Shown piece after piece: positions 18,825 to 27,900 of a stretch of 64,000 bases of DNA. This DNA comes from JAGGTJ01 sp964457545. Its GTDB lineage: Bacteria > Desulfobacterota > DSM-4660 > Desulfatiglandales > Desulfatiglandaceae. Positions within the stretch are counted from its first letter, which is position 1, and each line of letters opens with the position of its first letter. The notes below the pieces were generated by a model. It made no database searches. It had not been told where the DNA came from and worked only from the letters and a program-made list of their open reading frames with translations. A program made the translations under genes and the position numbers. The stretch is taken from NCBI GenBank assembly GCA_964457545.1, contig CAYWEN010000010.1, forward strand, positions 186,001 through 250,000, given 5' to 3'.

Positions 18825-19169
18825 ATGAGCGATCACAAAAACACATCAAATACGGAAGGAGACCTGGTTCTTGTGTACTGTCAGGATCAACCTGCATTAT
18901 ATGCCCGTATAGAAAATATTGAGCCGGACATAAAAAAGGACTGGTACAGGGTTACGCTTTTACTGCTTTCCATACCAAAGCAGCTTGTCACCTGGATCCT
19001 GAGGGAGCCCTATATCAATGGAGAGCCGTTTACTATGGGAGGTACTGAAATGAGGATAGAAAAGGTGGAAAGGTCCCTGCCAGCCGATGATTTTTCTGAT
19101 GCTGACAAGACACAGGGCAGGGGAGTCTCCCATAAAAAGGCCAATGTGATACCTTTCAAGAAAAAATAG
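18825..19169 (+). CDS. hypothetical protein, 114 residues
   Basis: A soluble protein with a structured N-terminal two thirds (GDLVLVYCQDQPALYARIE... WYRVTLLLLSIP) that looks like a small beta-barrel, and a polar, basic tail ending VIPFKKK. I recognise no named domain. CAGAGGAAC lies upstream of the ATG. It follows the guaBA pair on the same strand, separated by about 330 bases, so an operon is possible but not shown. No catalytic motif is visible. Confidence 0.65.
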   Translation: MSDHKNTSNTEGDLVLVYCQDQPALYARIENIEPDIKKDWYRVTLLLLSIPKQLVTWILREPYINGEPFTMGGTEMRIEKVERSLPADDFSDADKTQGRGVSHKKANVIPFKKK

Positions 19170-19367
19170 CCTTATGTACCAGCAAAGAGGTTTGATTTTC
19201 TTTCTGTCAGTGCTGGCAACAGCCTGCCGCAGGCTCACCTTGCAGCAAAAGAATTGAAGCCGGCATACAACAGATATAATCTTGCATACTTTCCTTTTGT
19301 TTTATATTTTCAGGATAAATGACAGGTTAATTAATAGTAATTTGAAACCTGTTAAGTGGAGGATATT

Positions 19368-20069
19368 GTGAAAAAATGTTTTGTTGTGGTTGTTGGGCTT
19401 TTACTTTTTTCAATGTTTATTTCTGGTTGCGCTTCTCAAAAGACGTGGGTTTATAAACCAAATACTTATAGCCAATTATCTGCTTTTTCAAAGAAAACTG
19501 CCGTTATATTACCATTTTCCGACCAAAGAAAAAATACAAATAAAAACAGGGTAGCGCTTTATATGATTCCATTGATGCCTTTTGGTTGGCTTGATTATAA
19601 CACTCCGGAAGGGATGCCTGTACATATTACCTCTGGCATGTGGATAAATTACAAGCCTACTGAAGATTTTCCTAAAGCATTAGCTCAAGAATTGGCAGAG
19701 GCTAATATTTTTCAAGAGACATATTTTGACTTCAGAAAAGGAAATGCCGATATAAGTATAACAGGAAAGATTATTGACACAAAATATAGTGGAAAATTAA
19801 TAACTTATGGGTTAAGTGTTTATGGGCCATTGCTTTGGCTTGTAGGTTTTCCAGCAGGAACTGTTAATAATGAATTATCAATCGAGTTGTTATGCACAGA
19901 TGTAAAAACAAATCATCTGTTATTTTCAAAGGTGTATTCAGCTCCAATGTATAGCAAGGTTACATGGATATACAGTTTGTCAAATGATTTTAACTATCCA
20001 TCGATGTTAAGGGGTTTATATAAGCAATTTATTTTAGATTTAAAAAATGAACCAGACATATTTCAATGA
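19368..20069 (+). CDS. putative lipoprotein, AT-rich gene
   Basis: About 233 residues. The N-terminus is a lipoprotein signal: two Lys, a hydrophobic stretch, then FISGCAS with the lipobox cysteine near residue 22. The mature part has KTAVILPFSDQRKNTN, similar in style to periplasmic lipoproteins of the DUF4136/GNA1162 type, and a later GKIIDTKYSGKLITYGLSVYGPLLW. GTG at 19368 is chosen because TGGAGGA ends 4 nt before it. Codon use is clearly more AT-rich than in neighbouring genes, hinting at acquisition. It is followed by a repeat-rich gap. Confidence 0.7.
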   Translation: MKKCFVVVVGLLLFSMFISGCASQKTWVYKPNTYSQLSAFSKKTAVILPFSDQRKNTNKNRVALYMIPLMPFGWLDYNTPEGMPVHITSGMWINYKPTEDFPKALAQELAEANIFQETYFDFRKGNADISITGKIIDTKYSGKLITYGLSVYGPLLWLVGFPAGTVNNELSIELLCTDVKTNHLLFSKVYSAPMYSKVTWIYSLSNDFNYPSMLRGLYKQFILDLKNEPDIFQ

Positions 20070-20532
20070 TTTTTCAGGAAAGAAAAGATATAACAAAAAA
20101 AATGGAGCTGACCACAAAAGCCGAGTCGTTTTCAGGTAATAGCTCAATAAATCCTCCTGCCCCGGTGCTACGTTCGCTGTTATCCCCCCTAATTATTGAG
20201 CTGATACGTTTTTAGGTGAATTTTAAAACTTAGGCGGCTTTTGTATCGGCTCATTTTGACATTAGACAATTTTATCATCTTCAGAATTTGCTCATTGAAA
20301 TATCCAAATCACCTGCCAGAGTTTGTTTTTTCTTTTAAAACAAAGAGTTAAACCTTGACATGGATATATACATATAACTATCCGAGATAACATTAAAAAG
20401 CTATGTCAGCTCTTATCCGTAGAACATATCTTTTCTGCAGTCCCGGCACCTGCCTGTGCCTGACATATGAAAGAGGTTGCAAGATTGCTTTTAACATCGG
20501 TATCATTTCTTTTTACAGAATCCAGGGATATT
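20070..20532. other. 463-base gap with repeat copy A
   Basis: Contains the dispersed repeat copy A, framed by a perfect 10-base inverted repeat ACAAAAGCCG (20114-20123)/CGGCTTTTGT (20235-20244). A TTGACA at 20355-20360 is followed by AT-rich sequence (tatatacatataac) and could serve a promoter for the downstream genes, but the spacing to a good -10 is not ideal. No gene seen. Confidence 0.5.
20136..20207 (+). repeat. dispersed intergenic repeat, copy A (72 bases, complete)
   Basis: Ends are near-perfect inverted repeats: GTAATAGCTCAATAA at the left and TTATTGAGCTGATAC at the right (13 of 15 match). The core CCGGTGCTACGTTCGCTG is shared with copies B (47188-47243) and C (63372-63460). It is too short to encode a protein and looks like a MITE- or REP-like element. 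Confidence 0.8.
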
Positions 20533-20706
20533 ATGAAATTCTGTTATAAATTTGCCATACGTCTTGTTTTGTCATTAGTTTTTGCCTTTATTGTTTCCAG
20601 TATGTTTTTTCATGGTACGACAATTGTAAAAGTTTGCGGGCTGGCTGCTATTTTGCTTTCCCTGGCATATATTTTTGAATATTCAAGAAAAGAAGATGAC
20701 AAATAG
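20533..20706 (+). CDS. small membrane protein ahead of ppdK
   Basis: 57 residues from ATG 20533 (MKFCYKFAIRL), with two hydrophobic helices (about 7-25 and 33-49) and a charged tail YSRKEDDK. An upstream ATG at 20467 would add 22 residues. AGGGA lies just before the chosen start. It precedes ppdK by about 100 bases on the same strand. Function unknown; small double-helix proteins of this kind are often annotated only as hypothetical. Confidence 0.5.
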   Translation: MKFCYKFAIRLVLSLVFAFIVSSMFFHGTTIVKVCGLAAILLSLAYIFEYSRKEDDK

Positions 20707-20803
20707 GCATTGTGCAATTGCATTTTTCGGGCCTGTGGCTGCAATTGCAGGTGAACAGGCAGGAATCAAACTGTATTGTTTGCAGTAATTCAAGGAGGCT
20801 ACC

Positions 20804-23602
20804 ATGGGAACTGAAAAAAAATTCATATATTTTTTTGAGGAAGGCGACGGAAACAACAAAAAGCTGCTTGGCGGCAAGGGGGCCAACCTCTGTGAAATGA
20901 CACAGATAGGTCTGCCTGTGCCACCGGGATTTGTAATCACTACGGAGGCATGCCTTGCCTATCTGTCATCTAAGAAAAGGGACTTGCCTCCTGATCTTGC
21001 CAAACAGATAAGAGATGCAATGCTTCAGCTTGAGCAAAAGACAGGAAAGGGATTTGGTGACCCCAAAAACCCCTTGCTGGTTTCGGTAAGGTCGGGAGCG
21101 GCCATATCCATGCCCGGTATGATGGATACCATACTGAATCTTGGTCTTAACAATGAAACAGTTGTAGGTCTTGGAAAAATGACAAGCAATGAGCGTTTTG
21201 CCTATGATTCCTATCGTCGTTTTATCCAACTGTTCGGCTCTATCAGTATGGGAGTGGAAGGAGAAAAATTTGACAGCAAGCTGGCTGAGATAAAAGACAA
21301 GTACAATGCATCGGACGATACCCAACTTGATGTCAAGGCATTAAAGGAAGTATGTGATGCCTTTATGCATATTATTGAAAAGGAAACCGGCAAATCCTTT
21401 CCCCAGGATCCGTATGTACAGTTGGAAATGGCAGTAGCGGCGGTTTTCAGTTCATGGATGGGAAAGAGGGCAATTGATTACAGGAAGGAATTCAAGATTA
21501 CTCCGGATATGGCCAATGGTACAGCAGTTAATATATGCACGATGGTATTTGGCAACATGGACAATAACAGTGCTACAGGGGTGGCTTTTACCAGAGATCC
21601 GAGTACCGGTGAAAACAGGCTGTTTGGCGAATACATGATCAATGCTCAGGGAGAGGATGTGGTAGCAGGTATCAGAACCCCGAAGCCTATCAGAATGCTA
21701 AGAAGGGAAATGCCAAAGGCGTACAGGGAGCTTGAGTCTCTGAGACATACCCTGGAAAGTCACTACCGTGAGGTTCAGGATTTTGAATTTACTATAGAAA
21801 AAGGCAGGCTCTACTGTCTTCAGACAAGAAATGCAAAGATGAATGCCTCTGCATTCATCAAGACATCCATTGATATGGTTAACGAGGATCTTTTGACAGA
21901 AGAAGAGGCAATCCTTCGTATTCAGCCTGATATGTTGGAACAGCTTCTGCACCCGCAGCTGGATCCCAACACCACGGCAAAGGTTATTGCCCAGGGATTG
22001 CCGGCATCTCCAGGGGCTGCATCCGGAAAAATAGTGTTTAATGCAGATATTGCTGAAACCAAGGCAAACCTGGGTGAAAAGGTTATCCTGGTACGGGAGG
22101 AAACCAAACCGGAAGATATACATGGTTTTTTTGCTTCACAAGGTATACTTACAAGCAGAGGGGGCAAGACTTCTCATGCAGCAGTGGTAGCACGTAGTAT
22201 GGGCAAGCCATGTGTTTCGGGATGTGAAGCGATTGTAATAAACGATAATGCCAGAGAAGCCGTAATCTCCGGTATTATCTTGAGAGAAGGAGACATTATT
22301 ACAATAGATGGTACCACGGGAAATGTATATATCGGGGCAGTGCCTACCATTGAACCGGAATTTGTTGACGATCTTCTTATATTGCTTGAATGGGCGGATG
22401 ATATCAGCGATCTTCAGGTAATGGCAAATGCAGATACACCTGAGGCAGCAGAGAAGGCAAAAAAATACGGGGCCATGGGGATTGGCCTTTGCAGAACAGA
22501 AAGGATGTTCAATCAGGCAGACAGATTGCCGATTGTGCAGGAGATGATACTGACTGACAACATAAAGGAACGTGAAGAAGCCCTGGAGAAGTTGATGCCT
22601 TTTCAAAAAGAGGATTTTAAGGAGATATTCAGGATAATGGATGGTTATCCTGTGACCATTCGGCTTCTTGATCCTCCCATACATGAATTTCTTCCTTCTG
22701 CAGAGGAGCTGACCCATGAAATAGCTCATCTAAGAGAGCTGAGAGAAACCGTTAACGGGATGGTTAATCTGCCCGATACCCTGAAAATAATGGATCCGGA
22801 ACTCTATGAGCGTTTTGCCGACAGTCTCAAGACCATTATCCTCGGATTGAAAGAACTCAAGGATAAACATCTTGATGAAACCCTTATTGCTGCCAAGGAA
22901 AACATGCTGGCAAAGGTAAAGGCCCTTACTGAAACAAATCCGATGCTTGGACACAGGGGAGTACGGCTTGGGATTACATATCCGGAAATATATTCAATGC
23001 AGATAAGGGCAATCCTTGAGGCCACAGCCGAACATATCAGATCCGGAGGAAATATTGTTCCCGAAATAATGGTTCCCCAGGTCTGTACACTTCAGGAACT
23101 TAAATGGGTTCATCGTTATGTGATCAAGAACCAGAAAGAGGTTGAAAAAAAGTATAATATCAAGGTGCCGTACAAGTTTGGCAGTATGGTGGAGGTAGTC
23201 AGGGCATGCATGAGGGCAGGCCGCCTTGCTGAACTGGCAGAATTCATGTCGTTCGGTACCAATGATCTGACACAGGCCACATTCTCTTTTTCCAGGGAAG
23301 ATGCGGAAAACAAGTTTTTGCCGCTTTACAACGAAAAAGGTATACTTCAGGACAATCCTTTTGAAATCCTGGACATAAAAGGGGTGGGCAGACTGATGAT
23401 GATTACCGTTGAATGGGCACGAAAAACCAGGAAAGACATGAAGATCGGCATCTGCGGAGAACAGGGGGGACATCCTGAGTCCATCAGATTTTGCCACCAT
23501 ATCCATATAAGTTATGTCTCATGTTCTGCACCAAGGGTTCCTATAGCAAGGCTTGCCGCGGCTCATGCCAAGTTGAAGGAAGCAGAATATACCTTGGTAT
23601 AG
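20804..23602 (+). CDS. ppdK: pyruvate, phosphate dikinase
   Basis: 932 residues, slightly longer than the usual 870-890. Order of domains: ATP-grasp nucleotide domain (GGKGANLCEM, then VRSGAAISMPGMMDTILNLG), phosphohistidine domain with GGKTSHAAVVARSMGKPCVSG (His is the carrier, Thr the regulatory site), and the PEP-binding TIM barrel with GLCRTERMF, FGTNDLTQATF and GICGEQGGHP. It interconverts pyruvate, ATP and Pi with PEP, AMP and PPi, a gluconeogenic entry for acetyl-CoA-fed anaerobes. AAGGAGG precedes the ATG. The C-terminus (YVSCSAPRVPIARLAAAHAKLKEAEYT) is complete. A terminator follows within 10 bases. Confidence 0.97.
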   Translation: MGTEKKFIYFFEEGDGNNKKLLGGKGANLCEMTQIGLPVPPGFVITTEACLAYLSSKKRDLPPDLAKQIRDAMLQLEQKTGKGFGDPKNPLLVSVRSGAAISMPGMMDTILNLGLNNETVVGLGKMTSNERFAYDSYRRFIQLFGSISMGVEGEKFDSKLAEIKDKYNASDDTQLDVKALKEVCDAFMHIIEKETGKSFPQDPYVQLEMAVAAVFSSWMGKRAIDYRKEFKITPDMANGTAVNICTMVFGNMDNNSATGVAFTRDPSTGENRLFGEYMINAQGEDVVAGIRTPKPIRMLRREMPKAYRELESLRHTLESHYREVQDFEFTIEKGRLYCLQTRNAKMNASAFIKTSIDMVNEDLLTEEEAILRIQPDMLEQLLHPQLDPNTTAKVIAQGLPASPGAASGKIVFNADIAETKANLGEKVILVREETKPEDIHGFFASQGILTSRGGKTSHAAVVARSMGKPCVSGCEAIVINDNAREAVISGIILREGDIITIDGTTGNVYIGAVPTIEPEFVDDLLILLEWADDISDLQVMANADTPEAAEKAKKYGAMGIGLCRTERMFNQADRLPIVQEMILTDNIKEREEALEKLMPFQKEDFKEIFRIMDGYPVTIRLLDPPIHEFLPSAEELTHEIAHLRELRETVNGMVNLPDTLKIMDPELYERFADSLKTIILGLKELKDKHLDETLIAAKENMLAKVKALTETNPMLGHRGVRLGITYPEIYSMQIRAILEATAEHIRSGGNIVPEIMVPQVCTLQELKWVHRYVIKNQKEVEKKYNIKVPYKFGSMVEVVRACMRAGRLAELAEFMSFGTNDLTQATFSFSREDAENKFLPLYNEKGILQDNPFEILDIKGVGRLMMITVEWARKTRKDMKIGICGEQGGHPESIRFCHHIHISYVSCSAPRVPIARLAAAHAKLKEAEYTLV

Positions 23603-23610
23603 CAAAAAAC

Positions 23611-23640
23611 AGGCCCCGGGAAGATAAACAGGGCCTTTTT
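23611..23640 (+). terminator. rho-independent terminator after ppdK
   Basis: AGGCCC (23611-23616) and GGGCCT (23631-23636) form a 6-pair GC-rich stem around a 14-nt loop, followed by a run of T. It lies 8 bases after the ppdK stop. Confidence 0.8.
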
Positions 23641-23903
23641 CTGCAAATTCAGTATCTGCCATATTAATTACAACGGCAGGGATACATGCGGGATGCAGTG
23701 CCTTTATTCATTTCCCTATGGGAGGCAACTCCTTGATCATGCAGGCAATGTCTGATCTTGTGAAATCGGGCGTCCGCTTATAAGCCAATGATACCGGGTG
23801 CCTGATTTTGCCAAAACCAGGGATTGTGATAAAACAGACATTCCTGAAAGATATTCCAGACAGATGCAGATCAAAAGATCTTTTGAATGGGGAATACCCG
23901 GAA
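23641..23903 (-). other. short gap downstream of the selB operon with a doubtful frame
   Basis: A 76-codon minus-strand frame (23708-23938) overlaps the end of the next gene and ends IACMIKELPPIGK. Its C-terminal half (SFRNVCFITIPGFGKIRHPVS) reads protein-like and could be the remnant of a larger gene. It has no clear ribosome site and I do not recognise the family. Confidence 0.25.
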
Positions 23904-24158
23904 TCAATGATCTTTAAGAAAATATTTATGATATTCATCTTCTGTCAAATAATTCTTAAGAAGATGTCCTATCATGTCAAAGAGGGCATCCATATCCTCT
24001 TTTTTCATCCTTTGTCTTATCAGTTCCATAAACCTGTCATCAGAAAACTTTTGCAGATAATATGTAACAGTATATTCATCTGTTTCACGATCAAGCCCGT
24101 AACCTACAAGACCATCATATTCTTCAACAAAGTTATGTGTATGTTTTTTTTTGCTCAA
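23904..24158 (-). CDS. small cytosolic hypothetical protein
   Basis: 84 residues, acidic and helical, no membrane segment. The opening FVEEYDGLVGYGLDRETDEYTVTYYLQKFSDDRFM resembles small proteins often called cytosolic protein in Desulfobacterota, which I recall but cannot verify. The start overlaps the LUD gene stop by 4 bases (ATGA type), so it is translationally coupled and the last gene of the selB operon. Role unknown. Confidence 0.75.
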   Translation of the reverse strand: MSKKKHTHNFVEEYDGLVGYGLDRETDEYTVTYYLQKFSDDRFMELIRQRMKKEDMDALFDMIGHLLKNYLTEDEYHKYFLKDH

Positions 24159-24799
24159 AATCCTAATGCCTCATTTATTAATACTATTTCAACAGACGTA
24201 AGCATTGGCCTGCGATGCAGTATGGTGGTAACGCGACAGATCCTTTGAGGAGAGTTGCAGTCAGTGCATATGCCTGTCTTTGCACAAGGCGTATCCATTT
24301 CAAGACTTTTGGCCCTTAAGGGACCTGCAACCTCCTGTATTCTCCTTAAGGCTGATTCAAGATCAGGCGTGACCTTGTTCATACCGCAGACAAGTATAAC
24401 CTGTTTCGGACCAAAAGTCATGGCACAGGTCCTGTTGCCCACACCGTCCACATTAACTATTTCACCTGTGGCGGATATTGCATTGGCACTTGAGATAAAA
24501 CAGTCACATCTGCCGTGTTTAAGCCTTATTGCAAGATCTTCTTCCGGTGTAAGTCCCTCCTGCCAGTGATCAAAGACCTCTTTCTGATTCTTTATGAGCC
24601 GGTCAATAATCCCCAGTTTTCGTATCGTGTCTGATCCTCCTATACCAAAGGTTTCAAACCTGTAAACCATGTCAAATATAAATTCAAGCGCTGATTCACG
24701 AGTATAAAAGAAATGTGCATCAAAATCGTGCCTCTTCAAATTCTGGACGGTTATTTCTGCCAGTTTTTCCCATAACCATTCATTGCCATATTCAGACAT
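24155..24799 (-). CDS. LUD-domain (DUF162) protein
   Basis: 214 residues covering the full LUD fold as found in LutC/YkgG: FFYTRESALEFI, a central GIGGSDTIRKLG glycine-rich loop, CDCFISSANAISATGEIVNVDGVGNR (the conserved core), and a cysteine-rich end (CAKTGICTDCNSPQRICRV). LutC is part of the lactate-oxidising LutABC complex, but lone LUD proteins exist and this gene has no lutA or lutB beside it. It starts 23 bases after selB. The cysteine cluster CxxxxxCxxCxxxxxxC could bind metal or an iron-sulfur centre (inference). Confidence 0.85.
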   Translation of the reverse strand: MSEYGNEWLWEKLAEITVQNLKRHDFDAHFFYTRESALEFIFDMVYRFETFGIGGSDTIRKLGIIDRLIKNQKEVFDHWQEGLTPEEDLAIRLKHGRCDCFISSANAISATGEIVNVDGVGNRTCAMTFGPKQVILVCGMNKVTPDLESALRRIQEVAGPLRAKSLEMDTPCAKTGICTDCNSPQRICRVTTILHRRPMLTSVEIVLINEALGF

Positions 24800-24822
24800 A
24801 TTGCATATCCTTTTTGTATGTT

Positions 24823-26730
24823 TTATTTTTTTCTTAGAACCCTCACATCTCCTATCCGGACGGTCAATTGCAAACGGTCAATATATTCTATAAGGGGAAT
24901 TGCATATTTTCTTGAAACCCCTGTCATTTCTTTAAACTGAGGTGTTGTTATCTCTCCATGTTCCCTGAGAAAGGCAACAAGATCTGACTTTAGTTCTTCC
25001 ATAACCCTGGTATGGAAAAACATGTCTTCCTTGACCTTTATTAATACACCCTCCCTGACAAGGACATGAAGAACATCTTCTCCTGTGCTGCCGGGAAAAT
25101 TTCCTTTTATTTCCTTGAAATATGGTGGTTTAAGGCCGGCGGCAAGATAAGTTTCTTCTATTATCCTTCTGACATTTTCCTGATCTTTTTCAAGGGTAAC
25201 ACGGTGGTTTTTCATATGAACAATATCTTTTTCAAGGACAATGGTTCCATTGCGATCAAGGATGTTTATAAGATAATTGAAAAGCTTGGGGTCATTGGCC
25301 CTTCTTACCCTTGATCTCAGCTCTTCCTTGATCACACCGGGTTTGAGCGGAAAGTCCTTATGGTATCTTGATACGGTCTCTATAAGTTCATCCCGGGCCA
25401 TATCAAGATACCTGCTATGAATAAACCGGTTATTCTCCCTGTCAAACTGAATTACAACTTTTTTGGCCATCATCTTTTTCAGGATTACAGCAAGTCTGTT
25501 TTTGCTTATATTGGATAAAAAGGCCAAATCATCTATTTCTGTTCCCTTGACTCCTCCTGAAAGGACATTCTGCTCAATAATTTCATCAATGTTTCCGGAA
25601 AGAAGTGTTTTGAGTTCTGATATCACCTTGTCCGAGAATCGTTTTTTCTTTCTGTTCGGTAATGGATTAAGAATTTCTCCTCCTCCTATTGTTCTTACAG
25701 GAGAGTAGCTTCTCAGAACAAACCTGTCGTTTCTCAGAACCGAGACCGGCTCATCAAGCCTGATCTGCGCAAAACAGGTCTCACCCGGGTGCAGTTCTTC
25801 AGTATTCAGAAGAACAACTGTAGAAATGATTTCCGATGTGCCTGTATGAAAACGCACCTTTGCCCGGTTTTTAAGTTTACGGGGAGAGCTTTTAAGAAGG
25901 TCAAGAGACACATCCACCATAAAGGTGGGTCTCAAGGAACCTTCTGTTGCAACAATATCACCTCTTTTTATTGTGGTACGTTCAATTCCCTGCAGGTTCA
26001 GGGCAGTTCTTAACCCTGCCCGCACCTCTTCCACCTTTCTGTTATGTACCTGAATGCCCCTGACCCGCACATTTGTTCCCTGTGGATAAATGGTGGCAGT
26101 ATCACCCGTATGGATCTGTCCGGAAACGGCCGTGCCCGTAATGACTGTACCAAAACCTTTCATGGTAAACACCCTGTCAACCGGGAGGCGAAACAGATGT
26201 CCTGTTTCTTTTTCAGGGATATTTTCCGCAAGGTCCCCAATAACCTTCAAGAGCTTGTCAATGCCTTCACCTGTGGCTGATGATACCTCTACTATGGGAG
26301 CCTGGGCCAGGAATGTATCTGAAAGATATTCGGTTACATCCTCACGGACAAGTTCCATCCAGTCAGAATCCACCATATCTGTTTTGGTCAAGACAACAAG
26401 GCCATGTTTAATATCAAGGATCTCGCATATTTCTAAATGTTCTCTGGTTTGAGGCATAACACCTTCGTCAGCAGCAATTACAAGAGCTACCAGATCTATA
26501 CCTGTTGCACCTGCCACCATGTTTTTTATGAATTTTTCATGACCAGGGACATCTACAATACCTATCAGTTTTCCGTCCGGCAGTTCAATATGGGCAAACC
26601 CGAGTTCAATAGTAATGCCACGTTCTTTTTCTTCCTTGAGCCGGTCAGTTTCTATGCCTGTAAGTGCCCTTATAAGAGATGTTTTGCCGTGGTCAATATG
26701 TCCTGCTGTACCTAAGACGATCTGTTTCAT
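24823..26730 (-). CDS. selB: selenocysteine-specific elongation factor
   Basis: 635 residues, normal length. EF-Tu-like domains come first: G1 GTAGHIDHGKTSL, the switch region KERGITIELGFA, G3 DVPGHE, G4 TKTD, G5 VSSATGEG; then two beta-barrels, and from about 390 a series of winged-helix domains that bind the SECIS hairpin. The first base of the gene is 26730. It brings Sec-tRNA to in-frame UGA codons. Its presence beside fdhA and rseC supports reading their UGAs as selenocysteine. selA, selC and selD were not found in the window. First gene of an operon with the LUD gene. Confidence 0.97.
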   Translation of the reverse strand: MKQIVLGTAGHIDHGKTSLIRALTGIETDRLKEEKERGITIELGFAHIELPDGKLIGIVDVPGHEKFIKNMVAGATGIDLVALVIAADEGVMPQTREHLEICEILDIKHGLVVLTKTDMVDSDWMELVREDVTEYLSDTFLAQAPIVEVSSATGEGIDKLLKVIGDLAENIPEKETGHLFRLPVDRVFTMKGFGTVITGTAVSGQIHTGDTATIYPQGTNVRVRGIQVHNRKVEEVRAGLRTALNLQGIERTTIKRGDIVATEGSLRPTFMVDVSLDLLKSSPRKLKNRAKVRFHTGTSEIISTVVLLNTEELHPGETCFAQIRLDEPVSVLRNDRFVLRSYSPVRTIGGGEILNPLPNRKKKRFSDKVISELKTLLSGNIDEIIEQNVLSGGVKGTEIDDLAFLSNISKNRLAVILKKMMAKKVVIQFDRENNRFIHSRYLDMARDELIETVSRYHKDFPLKPGVIKEELRSRVRRANDPKLFNYLINILDRNGTIVLEKDIVHMKNHRVTLEKDQENVRRIIEETYLAAGLKPPYFKEIKGNFPGSTGEDVLHVLVREGVLIKVKEDMFFHTRVMEELKSDLVAFLREHGEITTPQFKEMTGVSRKYAIPLIEYIDRLQLTVRIGDVRVLRKK

Positions 26731-27297
26731 ACCATACCCTGTCCTGATAACCTCATAAAATATCCCGGAGTTTGATTGTTGCTGTGCAGTATTGCAAATC
26801 TTGGCTGGTGCTCTCCCTGCAGGCGCGTCAGAAAAACCCTCCTGCCCCTATTTATTGAGCTGTTACATTTTTTTAAATATTCCCGTTTCCATAAGGTAAG
26901 GAGTGTATAGAAAGCGGGAAAATGATCTGTGGATGGCTGCTGTCCATATACCATACAATATGCAGGAAAGATGATTATCCAGCCTTTAAGGTTATAAGTG
27001 TCTGAAAGACGAATGTCTTTGAGGATTTTGCAACCAGTCCCATCCCCTTTTCAGATAATCTTACACGAAATTCTTGACAATGCCAGCAAAATTGAACATT
27101 TTCAGATTGAGATAATACCAGAGGAGGTCTCCATGAACAGTTTTTCGGGCCGATCGGTTCCTGATCTGCCAATTTGGACAGACTTCTGGTTTCCATGGAC
27201 AGTTTTCATTCACAAATGGCCGGCATGTTTTTTTTGGATATAAAAGAGATATCCAGAATTTGGTTTGCAAGTGCTTGCAGAACAGGGAGGAGGAGTT
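26731..27297. other. 567-base gap between selB and the HAD gene
   Basis: Holds repeat copy D (26837-26866), a hairpin TTCCCG/CGGGAA (about 26879-26920) and two copies of the short motif related to CTGTGGATGG (26924-26945) and its reverse (27192-27222). No gene seen; several short frames overlap on both strands without ribosome sites. Confidence 0.5.
26837..26866 (-). repeat. dispersed repeat, partial copy D (left arm only)
   Basis: Read on the minus strand it is GTAACAGCTCAATAA followed by ATAGGGGCAGGAGGG. This matches the left inverted end and inner arm of the element as seen in copy C, but the TACGTTCGCTG core is missing. It lies about 110 bases upstream of selB. Confidence 0.6.
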
Positions 27298-27768
27298 ATG
27301 TTGGATGTAGATATTCCAGGGTTTGGTCAGGTAAAGGTAAAATATTTTGTCTCAGATTTCACAGGAACACTTTCTTCAGGTGGAAAACTTCTGCCCGGTG
27401 TTAAAGATAGGTTGCATAGGGTGGCGGATATCATGGAAATCCGGATATTAACGGCAGATACCTTCGGAGTTGTAAAAAAGGAATTGGAAGGTGTCAGATG
27501 CAGCATAAAAATACTTGAAGGTGAAAAACATGATGAGCAGAAAAGGGAGTATGTACTTGGCCTGTCCCCGGACAAGGTTATTGCCTTTGGCAACGGGAAC
27601 AATGACCGTAAAATGCTGAAGACTGCAAGGATCGGAATTGCCGTATCAGAAGGGGAGGGGTGTTCGGTAGATGCATTAACCGCGGCAGACATTCATGTTA
27701 ACAGGGCCATAGATGCATTGGATCTTATGCTGAATCCGAAAAGACTGAAGGCAACCCTGCGGTTTTAG
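27298..27768 (+). CDS. HAD-superfamily protein (soluble P-type-ATPase-like domain, COG4087 type)
   Basis: 156 residues. HAD motif I is DFTGTLS (first Asp nucleophile), motif II RILTADT, and motif IV IAFGNGNNDRKML with the Asp that binds Mg. The size and the DFTGTL opening match the free-standing phosphatase domain related to P-type ATPases. Substrate unknown. ATG at 27298 follows GGAGGAGG. It is convergent with larB and has no operon partner. Confidence 0.8.
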   Translation: MLDVDIPGFGQVKVKYFVSDFTGTLSSGGKLLPGVKDRLHRVADIMEIRILTADTFGVVKKELEGVRCSIKILEGEKHDEQKREYVLGLSPDKVIAFGNGNNDRKMLKTARIGIAVSEGEGCSVDALTAADIHVNRAIDALDLMLNPKRLKATLRF

Positions 27769-27900
27769 GGTTACACATAATAGACGGTTTCCCCGGATAA
27801 AAGGTTTTTTCGGATCTGTGTATATTCTCCAGTAAAAAGAGGGTATGCACGGTTTGATCCGGCAGCCTGTTTATGGATTGTTATCCGGGTCTTAAGGGCG

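Noticed and set aside
24823..27300. Search for selC (tRNA-Sec) around selB
   Set aside because: No 90-100 base cloverleaf with a TCA anticodon could be found by eye in the flanks; it must lie elsewhere.
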